The position numbers and the translations under genes were made by a program. The notes under the pieces were generated by a model. It made no database searches, was not told where the DNA came from, and worked only from the letters and a program-made list of their open reading frames with translations. Below are positions 14,797 to 23,743 of a stretch of 33,376 nt of DNA, piece after piece. Position 1 is the first letter of the stretch. Each line of letters opens with the position of its first letter. This stretch comes from an uncultured Clostridia bacterium (GTDB taxonomy: Bacteria > Bacillota > Clostridia > Lachnospirales > Lachnospiraceae). Where the stretch lies: assembly GCA_937896665.1 (NCBI GenBank), contig CALBNS010000096.1, forward strand, positions 1-33,376, written 5' to 3'.

Positions 14797-14825
14797 ATTT
14801 TATGATAACAATTCGAGGTTGTCAA
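14797..14825 (-). promoter_or_regulatory. Promoter of rpsT
   Basis: On the minus strand TTGACA (14825-14820), 17 bases, TAAAAT (14802-14797), about 90 bases before the start codon. Confidence 0.8.
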
Positions 14826-14888
14826 TACATATTTCAGCTTTTTTTGTTAAAAATAATAACTATATGAAATGAGAACAAGGGGAAGCGT

Positions 14889-15857
14889 ATGTTAGAAAAA
14901 TATAGTATTCACACAGATTTAGCTTTAGAAGAAAAAGAGCGTTTTGAATCAGATAATGTGGAAGTACAGGGAGTTGTAGTAGAAGAAGATTATGATGAAG
15001 AGCGGGAAGTGCGTGTTACCAAGGTGAAGATTGTAACGGAAAAGGGTGCCAAAACAATGGGGAAACCAGTGGGAACCTATATCACTATGGAGGCGCCAAA
15101 TATGGCTGTACCAGATGAGGACTATCATCGGGAGATTGCCGGAGAACTGGCAAAATACATGGGAGAACTGATAAACTGGGACGAAAAGGATTATACTATT
15201 TTGGTAGTTGGACTTGGAAACCGTCAGGTTACCCCGGATGCTTTGGGGCCACATGTAGTAGATAATCTGTTGATTACAAGACATATTATCAGAGAATATG
15301 GAAAATATGCTATGGGCGAAGAGCAGGGGCATCTAATCAGTGCCATTGTTCCTGGCGTAATGGCGCAGACCGGTATGGAAACGTTAGAAATCGTTAAAGG
15401 AATCGTTGATGAAATCAAAGCAGATTATGTTATTGCAATTGATGCGCTTGCGGCCAGAAACAGTAAGCGTTTGAACCGTACGATTCAGATTACGGACACA
15501 GGAATCAATCCAGGATCTGGGGTTGGCAATCATCGAAATGGTATTACTGTGGAAACACTTGGAATCCCTGTGATCGCAATCGGAGTTCCGACGGTAGTGG
15601 ATGCTGCAACGATTGTGAATGACACAATGGAAAATCTGATTGCGGCTCTGGAGTCATCTGAAACATTAAAAGGTGTGGGTGTGGTGCTGCAAGGATATAA
15701 TGCAACAGAAAAATATGAACTAATTAAGGAATTGATTTCCCCTCATTTGAATGGCATGTTTGTTACACCAAAGGATATTGATGAGACAATCAAAAGAATC
15801 AGTTACACTATTTCCGAGAGTTTAAATATGTTGTTTTCAGGCAGTGAAGGCTCATAA
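14889..15857 (+). CDS. gpr: Spore germination endopeptidase GPR
   Basis: Protease (family A25) that degrades the small acid-soluble proteins that protect spore DNA, at germination. It is made in the forespore as an inactive zymogen. The N-terminus YSIHTDLALEE contains a TDLA-LE sequence that fits the GPR self-processing site, which looks like the SASP cleavage site. The core includes VVGLGNRQVTPDALGPHVVD and ADYVIAIDALAARN. At 322 residues it is slightly shorter than Bacillus GPR. It heads a gpr-spoIIP pair, an order common in Clostridia. Transcription by a forespore sigma factor is expected, but I could not place a convincing sigma-G promoter. Confidence 0.95.
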   Translation: MLEKYSIHTDLALEEKERFESDNVEVQGVVVEEDYDEEREVRVTKVKIVTEKGAKTMGKPVGTYITMEAPNMAVPDEDYHREIAGELAKYMGELINWDEKDYTILVVGLGNRQVTPDALGPHVVDNLLITRHIIREYGKYAMGEEQGHLISAIVPGVMAQTGMETLEIVKGIVDEIKADYVIAIDALAARNSKRLNRTIQITDTGINPGSGVGNHRNGITVETLGIPVIAIGVPTVVDAATIVNDTMENLIAALESSETLKGVGVVLQGYNATEKYELIKELISPHLNGMFVTPKDIDETIKRISYTISESLNMLFSGSEGS

Positions 15858-15920
15858 AGCAGGGACTTGAAGCATATATTGTTAAAGTTAATTATTCCAA
15901 TACTAAATGGAGTGACAGGT

Positions 15921-17078
15921 GTGAGAAAAAGGAAAAAGGCTTTGACATGTGTGACAGGGATTCTGATAATTCTAATGGGAATATATATATTGTTTCAGGA
16001 AAGTAGCAGATTAATAGATGAATGGAAAGAGGAATCACAGGTTTATTTATTGAGAACAGCACAGGAAGTATGGATACCCGCTTTAGTGTACTCTGATTCG
16101 GCTCGGGAGTGGAATATGCAGGAATGGATTTGTAATCAAGCAAAGTTGTTAATTCCTTTAAGCAGTTATATAAAGGAAACAGATTCGAATGCTTCAGAAA
16201 CAGAGGACACGATGACTTATGAGATGATTCTTGCACTGCAGGCAGAAGATGAAACGCATGATGCTGTATCAGATTCCCAGATGGATTCCGATTCTGGACA
16301 AATAAGTAAACCTGAGTTTTCAATAGAAAAACTTCGTGATTTTGATTATTTGCTGCGCAATTTTTATACAGTTGACAGCACGACAATGATTCATGAAGAA
16401 CAACTGAATGTAGATGAGCTTTTGGCAAAAGATATGCACATCAATATGGAAGAGAACGGACCGAAGGTTCTTATTTTTCACACACATTCGCAGGAAGCAT
16501 TTGCAGACTCCAAACAAGGGGATGCAAAAACAAGTATTGTAGGAATGGGTGCATACCTGGCGGAACTGTTAAATCAAAAAGGAATTCCTGCGTTACATCA
16601 CGACGGAGTTTATGATTTGATTGATGGAAAGCTTGACCGGAGTAAAGCTTATGAATTTTCAGAGGCGGGGGTGCGTAAGCTTTTAAAAGAGTATCCAAGT
16701 ATTGAGGTTGTTATTGATTTGCATAGGGACGGTGTTGGAAATGATACACATCTGATTACGGAAATTGATGGAAAGCAGACAGCAAAGATTATGTTTTTTA
16801 ATGGGCTGAGCAGGACGAAGGCAAATGGTGATATTGCATATCTGAAAAACCCGTATATACAGGATAACCTTTCATTTTCACTGCAAATGCAGCTGGCTGC
16901 AGAAGAGATGTACCCGGGATTTGCACGAAGGATTTATCTGAAGGGTTATCGGTATAGTCTGCATATGATGCCGAAGTCTTTGCTCATAGAGGCGGGTGCT
17001 CAGACAAATACAGTGGAGGAAATGAGAAATGCAATGACGTATCTGGCTGATGTGTTATATCAGGTTCTTGTAGAATAA
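15921..17078 (+). CDS. spoIIP: Stage II sporulation protein P
   Basis: Membrane-anchored cell-wall amidase/endopeptidase that acts with SpoIID and SpoIIM in septal wall thinning and engulfment. An N-terminal RKRKK stretch and one membrane helix (about 8-26) are followed by a variable linker and the catalytic domain: IFHTHSQEAF with zinc-binding His and Glu, DLHRDGVG, and IEAGAQTNTVEEM near the end. The GTG at 15921 is favoured because GGAG lies eight bases upstream; an in-frame TTG at 15867 would add 18 residues but has a ribosome site too close. Length is about 385 residues, normal for the family. Confidence 0.92.
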   Translation: MRKRKKALTCVTGILIILMGIYILFQESSRLIDEWKEESQVYLLRTAQEVWIPALVYSDSAREWNMQEWICNQAKLLIPLSSYIKETDSNASETEDTMTYEMILALQAEDETHDAVSDSQMDSDSGQISKPEFSIEKLRDFDYLLRNFYTVDSTTMIHEEQLNVDELLAKDMHINMEENGPKVLIFHTHSQEAFADSKQGDAKTSIVGMGAYLAELLNQKGIPALHHDGVYDLIDGKLDRSKAYEFSEAGVRKLLKEYPSIEVVIDLHRDGVGNDTHLITEIDGKQTAKIMFFNGLSRTKANGDIAYLKNPYIQDNLSFSLQMQLAAEEMYPGFARRIYLKGYRYSLHMMPKSLLIEAGAQTNTVEEMRNAMTYLADVLYQVLVE

Positions 17079-17105
17079 ACGAGAGACCGTTCTGAAAGAA
17101 ATAAT

Positions 17106-17134
17106 TTGAAAGAAATGTAAAGTTGTGGTAGTAT
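17106..17134 (+). promoter_or_regulatory. Promoter of parE-parC
   Basis: TTGAAA at 17106-17111, 17 bases, TAGTAT at 17129-17134, about 80 bases before the ATG at 17215. Confidence 0.55.
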
Positions 17135-17214
17135 ATGGGAAGTATAAGGGAAAGTGTGTCCGTATATGAGCGCATACACTGGACGGAGTAAGATAAAGTG
17201 AGGTTTTAGAACGA

Positions 17215-19137
17215 ATGGCAAAGCGAAATACATATGACGCAGACAGTATTTCCGTATTGGAAGGATTAGAAGCAGTACGAAAAAGACCAGGAATGTATAT
17301 TGGCAGTGTATCAACGAGAGGTTTGAACCATTTGGTTTATGAAATAGTGGATAATGCAGTAGATGAACATCTTGCAGGTTTCTGTGATACGATACAGGTA
17401 TATTTGGAAAAAGATGGTTCTGCAACAATTATTGATAATGGACGAGGTGTCCCGGTAGGAATGCATCAGAAAGGAATTCCGGCTGCACGTGTAGTATATA
17501 CGACGCTGCATGCAGGCGGAAAATTTGATGATTCTTCTTATAAGACTAGCGGTGGTCTTCACGGTGTAGGTTCTTCTGTTGTAAATGCGCTTTCTACCTA
17601 TATGGACGTAAAAATCAGCAGGGAAGGTGCCATTCATCATGATAGATATGAACAGGGGCATCCGGTAATTGCATTGGTAGATGGATTACTGCCGGTTATT
17701 GGTAAGACAAAGAAAACCGGTACAGAGGTGAATTTCCTGCCGGATGGTACGATCTTTGAAAAGACAAAATTTAAAGCAGAGGAAATCAAAAGTCGTCTTC
17801 ACGAGACGGCATATCTGAATCCGGCGCTTACGATTATTTTTGAAGATAGACGGGGGGCAGAAGTTGAACATGTGGAATTCCATGAAGAAGAAGGAATTTT
17901 AGGATTTATCCGTGATTTGAATAAAAAGGATGAGGCAGTTCATGAGCCGATTTATTTTAAAGGGAGCGCGGAGGGAATCGAAGTAGAAGCAGTTGTACAG
18001 TATGTTAATGAGTTCCATGAAAATGTGCTAGGCTTCTGTAATAATATTTATAATGCAGAAGGTGGAACGCATTTGACCGGATTTAAAACGACATTTACAA
18101 CTGTAATGAACCAATATGCGAGAGAACTAGGTATACTGAAGGAAAAAGATGCCAACTTTACGGGAGCAGATATCCGTAATGGTATGACGGCTATCATTTC
18201 CATTAAGCACCCGGATCCAAGATTTGAAGGACAGACCAAGACGAAGCTGGACAACCCGGATGCGGCAAAAGCAACCGGAAAGGTAACGAATGACGAGATT
18301 GTACGTTATTTTGACCGTAATTTAGACACCTTAAGGAAAGTGTTAAGCTGTGCTGAGAAGGCGGCAAAAATCCGTAAGACAGAAGAAAAGGCGAAAACGA
18401 ATCTTCTGATAAAGCAGAAATATTCATTTGACAGCAATGGAAAACTTGCAAACTGTGAAAGCAGGGATCCAAGTAAGTGTGAAATCTTTATCGTAGAGGG
18501 AGACTCTGCCGGCGGCTCTGCAAAGACAGCCAGAGACCGTATGTATCAGGCAATTCTTCCTATTCGTGGTAAAATTCTGAATGTAGAAAAGGCAAGTATT
18601 GATAAAGTACTTGCAAATGCGGAAATAAAGACGATGATTAATGCATTTGGTTGCGGTTTTTCGGAAGGATACGGAAATGATTTTGATATCAGCAAACTTC
18701 GTTATGATAAGATTATTATTATGGCTGATGCCGATGTAGACGGTGCTCATATTTCAACCTTGTTGCTGACGCTGTTCTATCGGTTTATGCCGGAACTGAT
18801 TTTTGAAGGACATGTCTATATCGCTATGCCTCCGCTCTATAAGGCAATGCCGAAACATGGAGAAGAAGAATATTTATATGATGATAAAGCATTGGAAAAA
18901 TACCGGAAGCGTCAGACGGGACCATTTACACTTCAGAGATATAAAGGTCTTGGTGAGATGGATGCAGAGCAACTTTGGGAGACAACCCTGAATCCGAAGA
19001 CACGTCTGATGAAGCGTGTAGAGATTGAGGATGCAAGGATGGCTTCTGCTGTTACGGAAATGCTCATGGGAAGCGAAGTCCCGCCGAGACGTACGTTTAT
19101 TTATGAAAATGCAAAAGAAGCAGAATTAGATGTATAG
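17215..19137 (+). CDS. parE: Type IIA topoisomerase ATPase subunit, probably topoisomerase IV subunit B
   Basis: ATP-driven subunit of a type IIA topoisomerase. The GHKL ATPase domain shows E-I-VDNAVDEHLAG, DNGRGVPVG and GGLHGVGSSVVNALS; then the transducer domain; then TOPRIM with EGDSAGG and IMADADVDGAH (acidic metal site) and the tail motif RYKGLGEMDAEQLWETT. At 640 residues it fits both GyrB and Gram-positive ParE. The partner gene follows after 13 bases. The choice of ParE rests on the partner, which lacks a GyrA box; many genomes annotate this pair as gyrase, so a gyrB label is the main alternative. Confidence 0.8.
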   Translation: MAKRNTYDADSISVLEGLEAVRKRPGMYIGSVSTRGLNHLVYEIVDNAVDEHLAGFCDTIQVYLEKDGSATIIDNGRGVPVGMHQKGIPAARVVYTTLHAGGKFDDSSYKTSGGLHGVGSSVVNALSTYMDVKISREGAIHHDRYEQGHPVIALVDGLLPVIGKTKKTGTEVNFLPDGTIFEKTKFKAEEIKSRLHETAYLNPALTIIFEDRRGAEVEHVEFHEEEGILGFIRDLNKKDEAVHEPIYFKGSAEGIEVEAVVQYVNEFHENVLGFCNNIYNAEGGTHLTGFKTTFTTVMNQYARELGILKEKDANFTGADIRNGMTAIISIKHPDPRFEGQTKTKLDNPDAAKATGKVTNDEIVRYFDRNLDTLRKVLSCAEKAAKIRKTEEKAKTNLLIKQKYSFDSNGKLANCESRDPSKCEIFIVEGDSAGGSAKTARDRMYQAILPIRGKILNVEKASIDKVLANAEIKTMINAFGCGFSEGYGNDFDISKLRYDKIIIMADADVDGAHISTLLLTLFYRFMPELIFEGHVYIAMPPLYKAMPKHGEEEYLYDDKALEKYRKRQTGPFTLQRYKGLGEMDAEQLWETTLNPKTRLMKRVEIEDARMASAVTEMLMGSEVPPRRTFIYENAKEAELDV

Positions 19138-19150
19138 GAGGCTACAAAAG

Positions 19151-21391
19151 ATGCAGGATTCACAGATTATAAGAACCGAATATTCCGATGTGATGAAAAA
19201 ATCTTACATCGATTATGCCATGAGTGTCATTATTGCGAGAGCATTGCCGGATGTTCGTGACGGACTCAAACCGGTACAGCGAAGAACCCTCTATGATATG
19301 CATGAATTAGGAATTCGTTATGATAAACCATATAGAAAATGTGCCCGTATTGTAGGGGATACTATGGGTAAATACCACCCGCATGGCGATAGCTCGATTT
19401 ATGAATCGTTGGTAGTGATGGCACAGGAGTTTAAAAAGGGTATGATTCTGGTAGACGGACATGGTAACTTTGGCTCCATTGAAGGCGACGGCGCAGCTGC
19501 CATGCGTTATACCGAAGCAAGACTTGCCAAACTGACACAGGAAGTATTCCTTGCAGATTTGGACAAGAACGTGGTTGATTTTATGCCAAACTTTGATGAA
19601 ACGGAGAAAGAACCGCAGGTACTGCCGGCTCGTATTCCGAACCTTCTCGTAAATGGTGCAGAAGGAATTGCTGTTGGTATGGCAACCAGCATACCGACAC
19701 ACAATCTGGGTGAAGTAGTAGATGCTGTAAAGGCATATATGAAGAATAATGAAATCACAACGAAGCAGTTGATGAAATATATCAAAGGACCGGATTTCCC
19801 AACTGGTGGTATCGTGGTAAATAAAGATGATTTGCCTGAGATTTACGAAACGGGAATGGGAAAAATCAAAATTCGCGGTAAAGTCGAAGTAGAAGAGATG
19901 AAAGGCGGAAAGAAACGACTGGTGATCTCTGAGATTCCATATACTATGATTGGTGCCGGTATCAGTAAATTTTTAAATGATGTTGCAGCTTTGGTAGAAG
20001 CCAAGAAAACAAGCGATATCGTAGATATCTCCAACCAGTCTTCTAAAGAAGGAATCCGAATTGTATTGGAGCTTAAGAAAGATACCGACGTAGAAAACTT
20101 CAAGAACATGCTTTATAAAAAGACTCGTTTGGAAGATACTTTTGGCGTAAATATGCTTGCCGTAGCAGATGGAAAGCCGGAAACCATGGGACTTAAGAGC
20201 ATTATCGAGCACCATGTAGATTTCCAGTTTGAACTAGCAACCAGAAAATATAAGAATCTGCTTGCAAAAGAACTAGATAAGAAAGAGATACAGGAAGGGT
20301 TAATCAAGGCCTGTGATGTCATTGATTTAATTATCGAAATTCTTCGCGGAAGTAAAAATATCAAAGATGCGAAAGCATGCCTGACACAGGGAATTACAGA
20401 AAATATCAAATTTAAGACGAAAATTTCTCAGAAAATGGCTTCTATGCTTCGTTTCACGGAAAGACAGGCAACCGCAATCCTGGAAATGCGTCTCTATAAA
20501 CTGATTGGTCTTGAAATTGAAGCACTTCAATTAGAGCATGAGACGACTTTGAAGAATATTGCGAGATACGAAGATATTTTGGCAAACTATGACTCTATGG
20601 CGAGAGTTATCATGGAGGATCTGGATAAGATTAAGAAAGAGTACGCAAGAAAACGCCGTACAGTTGTAGAAAATGCAGAAGAAGCTGTTTTTGAGGAAAA
20701 GAAAATCGAAGAACAGGAAGTTGTCCTTTTGATGGATCGTTTTGGTTATACAAGAACAGTTGACGCTGCGGTTTACGAGCGCAATAAAGAGGCAGCAGAT
20801 GCAGAAAACAAATATGTTATATCTTGTCTGAATACCGGAAGGGTGTGTATTTTCACCAATACCGGTAAAATGCATCAGGCGAAAGTGTTGGATATTCCAT
20901 TTGGAAAATTCCGGGATAAAGGAACGCCGATTGATAATATAAGCAATTATAACAGTTCAGAAGAAGAAATAGTGTTCATTTGTAATGAGAACCAATTCCG
21001 TATTGCAAAACTCCTGTTTGCAACAAAACAGGGTGTTGTGAAGAAAGTAGACGGAAATGAATTCTTAGTAGCAAAGCGAACCATTGCGGCGACAAAGCTT
21101 GCAGAAGGAGATGAGCTTATAAGTGTTCAGGTGATTAACGATAAACAAAGTGTTGTTATGCAGACTGCTGGTGGATATTTCTTGCGTTTCCACAGTGGCG
21201 AAATTTCAGAAATGAAAAAGACGGCAGTGGGTGTGAAAGGAATTAAACTCCAGAAAAATGACACGGTAGAGAATGTTTACCTGTTTGAGGAAGGAACAGA
21301 GACAAAGGTGTTTTATAAAGAAAAAGAATTAACATTGAACCGATTGAAGCAGGCAAGCAGAGGTGGAAGTGGAACCAAGTCAAGATTATAG
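19151..21391 (+). CDS. parC: Type IIA topoisomerase cleavage subunit, probably topoisomerase IV subunit A
   Basis: DNA breakage-rejoining subunit. The active-site Tyr120 lies in AAAMRYTEARL. The quinolone-binding segment reads HPHGDSSIYE, with Ser81 and Glu85 as in drug-sensitive enzymes. A long coiled coil (about 420-500) is followed by the C-terminal beta-pinwheel. I find no QRRGGKG-type GyrA box, which DNA gyrase needs for wrapping, so topoisomerase IV is the better call. The ATG at 19151 is chosen because AGGAGG lies nine bases before it. The tail ends in a basic, Gly/Ser-rich QASRGGSGTKSRL. Confidence 0.8.
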   Translation: MQDSQIIRTEYSDVMKKSYIDYAMSVIIARALPDVRDGLKPVQRRTLYDMHELGIRYDKPYRKCARIVGDTMGKYHPHGDSSIYESLVVMAQEFKKGMILVDGHGNFGSIEGDGAAAMRYTEARLAKLTQEVFLADLDKNVVDFMPNFDETEKEPQVLPARIPNLLVNGAEGIAVGMATSIPTHNLGEVVDAVKAYMKNNEITTKQLMKYIKGPDFPTGGIVVNKDDLPEIYETGMGKIKIRGKVEVEEMKGGKKRLVISEIPYTMIGAGISKFLNDVAALVEAKKTSDIVDISNQSSKEGIRIVLELKKDTDVENFKNMLYKKTRLEDTFGVNMLAVADGKPETMGLKSIIEHHVDFQFELATRKYKNLLAKELDKKEIQEGLIKACDVIDLIIEILRGSKNIKDAKACLTQGITENIKFKTKISQKMASMLRFTERQATAILEMRLYKLIGLEIEALQLEHETTLKNIARYEDILANYDSMARVIMEDLDKIKKEYARKRRTVVENAEEAVFEEKKIEEQEVVLLMDRFGYTRTVDAAVYERNKEAADAENKYVISCLNTGRVCIFTNTGKMHQAKVLDIPFGKFRDKGTPIDNISNYNSSEEEIVFICNENQFRIAKLLFATKQGVVKKVDGNEFLVAKRTIAATKLAEGDELISVQVINDKQSVVMQTAGGYFLRFHSGEISEMKKTAVGVKGIKLQKNDTVENVYLFEEGTETKVFYKEKELTLNRLKQASRGGSGTKSRL

Positions 21392-21417
21392 AATTTTCTG
21401 GTATCTGGAAAAAATAC

Positions 21418-21449
21418 TTGATTTTTGCAAATGATAGTGTTACTATAAT
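21418..21449 (+). promoter_or_regulatory. Promoter of the rimP-nusA-infB operon
   Basis: TTGATT at 21418-21423, 17 bases, TACTAT at 21441-21446, overlapping a TATAAT at 21444-21449. It lies in the gap after parC and before the leader hairpin. Confidence 0.55.
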
Positions 21450-21473
21450 TATAACTGAATAAGATGTCGACAG

Positions 21474-21506
21474 AAAAGTGAACCGAAAGGTTCACTTTTC
21501 TTCATG
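21474..21506 (+). terminator. Leader hairpin/terminator ahead of rimP (candidate attenuator)
   Basis: AAAAGTGAACC pairs perfectly with GGTTCACTTTT around a GAAA tetraloop, followed by CTTC. It could end parC transcription, but it also lies about 20 bases after the operon promoter, so it would form in the rimP-nusA leader. The interrupted U-tract is of the kind that needs NusA to stop polymerase. Confidence 0.65.
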
Positions 21507-21543
21507 TAGTAGAGCACAATCGGTTAGAAAGGGAGGTTTTACA

Positions 21544-22011
21544 TTGTCTAAGAGAGAAGAATATGAACAGAAAACAGAAGAACTTTTATTGCCAATCGTT
21601 GAGAACAATGGCTTCGAGTTGGTAGATGTAGAGTATGTAAAAGAGGGAGGTACATGGTATCTCAGAGCTTACATTGATAAACCAGGCGGAATTACAGTGG
21701 ATGACTGCGAAGTTGTAAGCAGAGCTTTTTCAGATATCCTAGATGAAAAAGATTATATTGATGATACTTATATCTTTGAAGTAAGTTCTCCGGGGCTTGG
21801 AAGACCTTTGAAAAAAGAGAAGGATTTCGCAAGAAGTCTGGGGGAAGAAGTGGAAATCCGCACATACCGTGCAATCGACAGACAAAAAGAATTTATCGGA
21901 CTTTTAAAAGAATACGATAAAGATACAGTAACGATTGAATATGAAGATGAAACAGTTCAGACATTCGACAGAAGCGATATCGCATTGATTCGTCTGGCAT
22001 TGAATTTCTAA
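21544..22011 (+). CDS. rimP: Ribosome maturation factor RimP
   Basis: Assists assembly of the 30S subunit. The 155-residue protein has the two RimP domains: N-terminal alpha/beta (GFELVDVEYVKEGGTWYLRAYID, with ITVDDCEVVSR and the EVSSPGLGRPL motif) and a C-terminal SH3-like domain. The TTG at 21544 is the start because GGGAGG precedes it by seven bases; a GTG at 21478 lies inside the leader hairpin and is unlikely. First gene of the operon, with nusA 18 bases downstream. Confidence 0.93.
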   Translation: MSKREEYEQKTEELLLPIVENNGFELVDVEYVKEGGTWYLRAYIDKPGGITVDDCEVVSRAFSDILDEKDYIDDTYIFEVSSPGLGRPLKKEKDFARSLGEEVEIRTYRAIDRQKEFIGLLKEYDKDTVTIEYEDETVQTFDRSDIALIRLALNF

Positions 22012-22029
22012 AACGAGGAGGAAGGAAAG

Positions 22030-23145
22030 ATGAATACAGAATTATTAGAAGCTTTGACAATTCTAGAAAAAGAAAAGGAAATCAGTAAGGAAACGCTTTT
22101 AGATGCAATTGAAAATTCATTGATTAATGCATGTAAAAATCATTTTGGTAAAGCAGATAACATCAAAGTAGTTATGAATCGTGAGACATGTGACTATTCT
22201 GTGCTTGCAGAAAAATCAGTTGTCGAAGAAGTGGAAGATGACGTCATGGAAATCAGTCTTGCCAATGCAAAGATGATTGACTCCAAATTTGAGTTAGGTG
22301 ATGTTGTTCAGATTCCGATAGAGTCGAAAACATTTGGCCGTATCGCAACTCAGAATGCAAAGAATTTAATTCTTCAAAAGATTCGTGAAGAAGAAAGAAA
22401 AGTGGTATATGACCAATATTTTGAAAAAGAGAAAGATGTTGTAACAGGTATTGTACAGAGATATGTTGGCAAAAATGTAAGTATTAACCTCGGAAAAGCA
22501 GATGCAATGTTGACAGAAAACGAACAGGTAAAAGGCGAAGTGTTTAAGCCGACAGAACGTATTAAACTTTATGTTGTAGAAGTAAAGAATACAACAAAAG
22601 GTCCAAGAATCGTTGTGTCACGTACACATCCGGAACTTGTAAAACGTTTATTTGAATCAGAAGTGACAGAAGTAAAAGATGGTACAGTAGAGATCAAGAG
22701 TATTTCCAGGGAAGCTGGTTCGCGTACAAAGATTGCTGTATGGTCGAATGATCCTGATGTAGATCCAGTTGGAGCATGCGTAGGTATGAATGGTGCGAGA
22801 GTAAATGCGATTGTAAGTGAGCTTCGTGGTGAAAAGATCGATATCATCAACTGGAGTGAAAACCCGGCACTCTTAATTGAGAATGCATTGAGTCCGGCAA
22901 AGGTAATTTCTGTTGCAGCCGACCCGGATGAAAAGACAGCTAGTGTAATCGTACCAGATTATCAGTTATCACTGGCAATTGGTAAAGAAGGGCAGAATGC
23001 AAGATTAGCAGCACGTCTTACTGGTTATAAGATTGATATTAAGAGTGAATCACAGGCAATTGCAGCAGGCGAGCTTCCAGAAAATTATATGGAGCTGGCT
23101 ATGGATGATATGATGGAAGAAATGCCAGGTGATGATATTGAATAA
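22030..23145 (+). CDS. nusA: Transcription termination/antitermination factor NusA
   Basis: RNA polymerase-binding elongation factor that promotes pausing and intrinsic termination. The 371 residues contain the N-terminal polymerase-binding domain (ALTILEKEKEISKETLLDAIE), an S1 domain near 130-200 (VTGIVQRYVGKNVSINLG), and two KH domains (VGACVGMNGARVNAIVSEL and LAIGKEGQNARLAARLTG). It has the short Firmicutes form without the acidic repeats of E. coli NusA and ends in an acidic Met-rich tail. It may control its own operon through the leader hairpin. Confidence 0.97.
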   Translation: MNTELLEALTILEKEKEISKETLLDAIENSLINACKNHFGKADNIKVVMNRETCDYSVLAEKSVVEEVEDDVMEISLANAKMIDSKFELGDVVQIPIESKTFGRIATQNAKNLILQKIREEERKVVYDQYFEKEKDVVTGIVQRYVGKNVSINLGKADAMLTENEQVKGEVFKPTERIKLYVVEVKNTTKGPRIVVSRTHPELVKRLFESEVTEVKDGTVEIKSISREAGSRTKIAVWSNDPDVDPVGACVGMNGARVNAIVSELRGEKIDIINWSENPALLIENALSPAKVISVAADPDEKTASVIVPDYQLSLAIGKEGQNARLAARLTGYKIDIKSESQAIAAGELPENYMELAMDDMMEEMPGDDIE

Positions 23146-23416
23146 TAATAGAAAAGTTCCAATGCGCAAATGCGTTGGATGTGGAGAAATGAAGAATAAA
23201 AAAGAAATGATACGTGTTTTGAAAACTTCAGAAGACGAATTTATATTGGATACGACAGGAAAAAAGAACGGCCGTGGTGCCTATCTTTGTTTTTCAAAAG
23301 AATGTCTTGGAAAAGCAATCAAGAATAAAGGACTGGAACGTTCTTTTAAGCATGCTATTCCAAAAGATGTGTATGAAAGTTTAGAAAAGGAGATGAATTC
23401 TCTTGAAAATGAGTAA
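23138..23416 (+). CDS. rnpM: RNase P modulator RnpM (YlxR)
   Basis: Small RNA-binding protein of the YlxR family; in B. subtilis it binds RNase P RNA and lowers its activity. The family signature VPMRKCVGCGEMKNKKEMIR is near the start and GRGAYLC follows. The TTG at 23138 is chosen because AGGTGAT sits at the right distance and gives the usual short N-terminus; GTG 23129 or ATG 23132 would add two or three residues. The start overlaps the end of nusA, so translation is coupled. Confidence 0.9.
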   Translation: MNNNRKVPMRKCVGCGEMKNKKEMIRVLKTSEDEFILDTTGKKNGRGAYLCFSKECLGKAIKNKGLERSFKHAIPKDVYESLEKEMNSLENE

Positions 23417-23726
23417 GGCATTATCCTTGATTAGTTTGGCTACAAAGGCCGGAAAAACTGCAAGCGGTGAGTTTTGTACAGAAAAAGAAGTGAAAACCGG
23501 GCTTGCTGAACTGGTTATTGTGGCGGAGGACGCATCAGATAATACAAAAAAGAAGTTTAAAAACATGTGTGAGTTTTATGAGGTGCCAATCTATTTTTAT
23601 GGAGATAAAGATACCTTGGGGCATGCAATGGGAAAAGAATTCCGAGCAAGCCTGGCAGTAATGGATTCAGGATTTGCAAAGGGAATCATGAAACATTTGG
23701 AAACAGAAAAGAATACGATTGCATAG
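23403..23726 (+). CDS. ylxQ: L7Ae-family ribosomal-type protein YlxQ
   Basis: Small L7Ae/L30e-fold protein thought to bind kink-turn RNA; precise role unknown. The 107 residues show SLISLATKAGKTASGEF at the start and AELVIVAEDASDNTKKKF, typical of the fold. AGGAG lies ten bases before the TTG at 23403; an ATG two codons later is the alternative. It overlaps the end of rnpM by 14 bases in another frame. Confidence 0.9.
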   Translation: MKMSKALSLISLATKAGKTASGEFCTEKEVKTGLAELVIVAEDASDNTKKKFKNMCEFYEVPIYFYGDKDTLGHAMGKEFRASLAVMDSGFAKGIMKHLETEKNTIA

Positions 23727-23743
23727 AGGAGGTAGTTAGTATT

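Noticed and set aside
21478..21543. Extended rimP start at GTG 21478
   Set aside because: The added residues would be coded by the leader hairpin and do not resemble RimP; the TTG at 21544 has a proper ribosome site.
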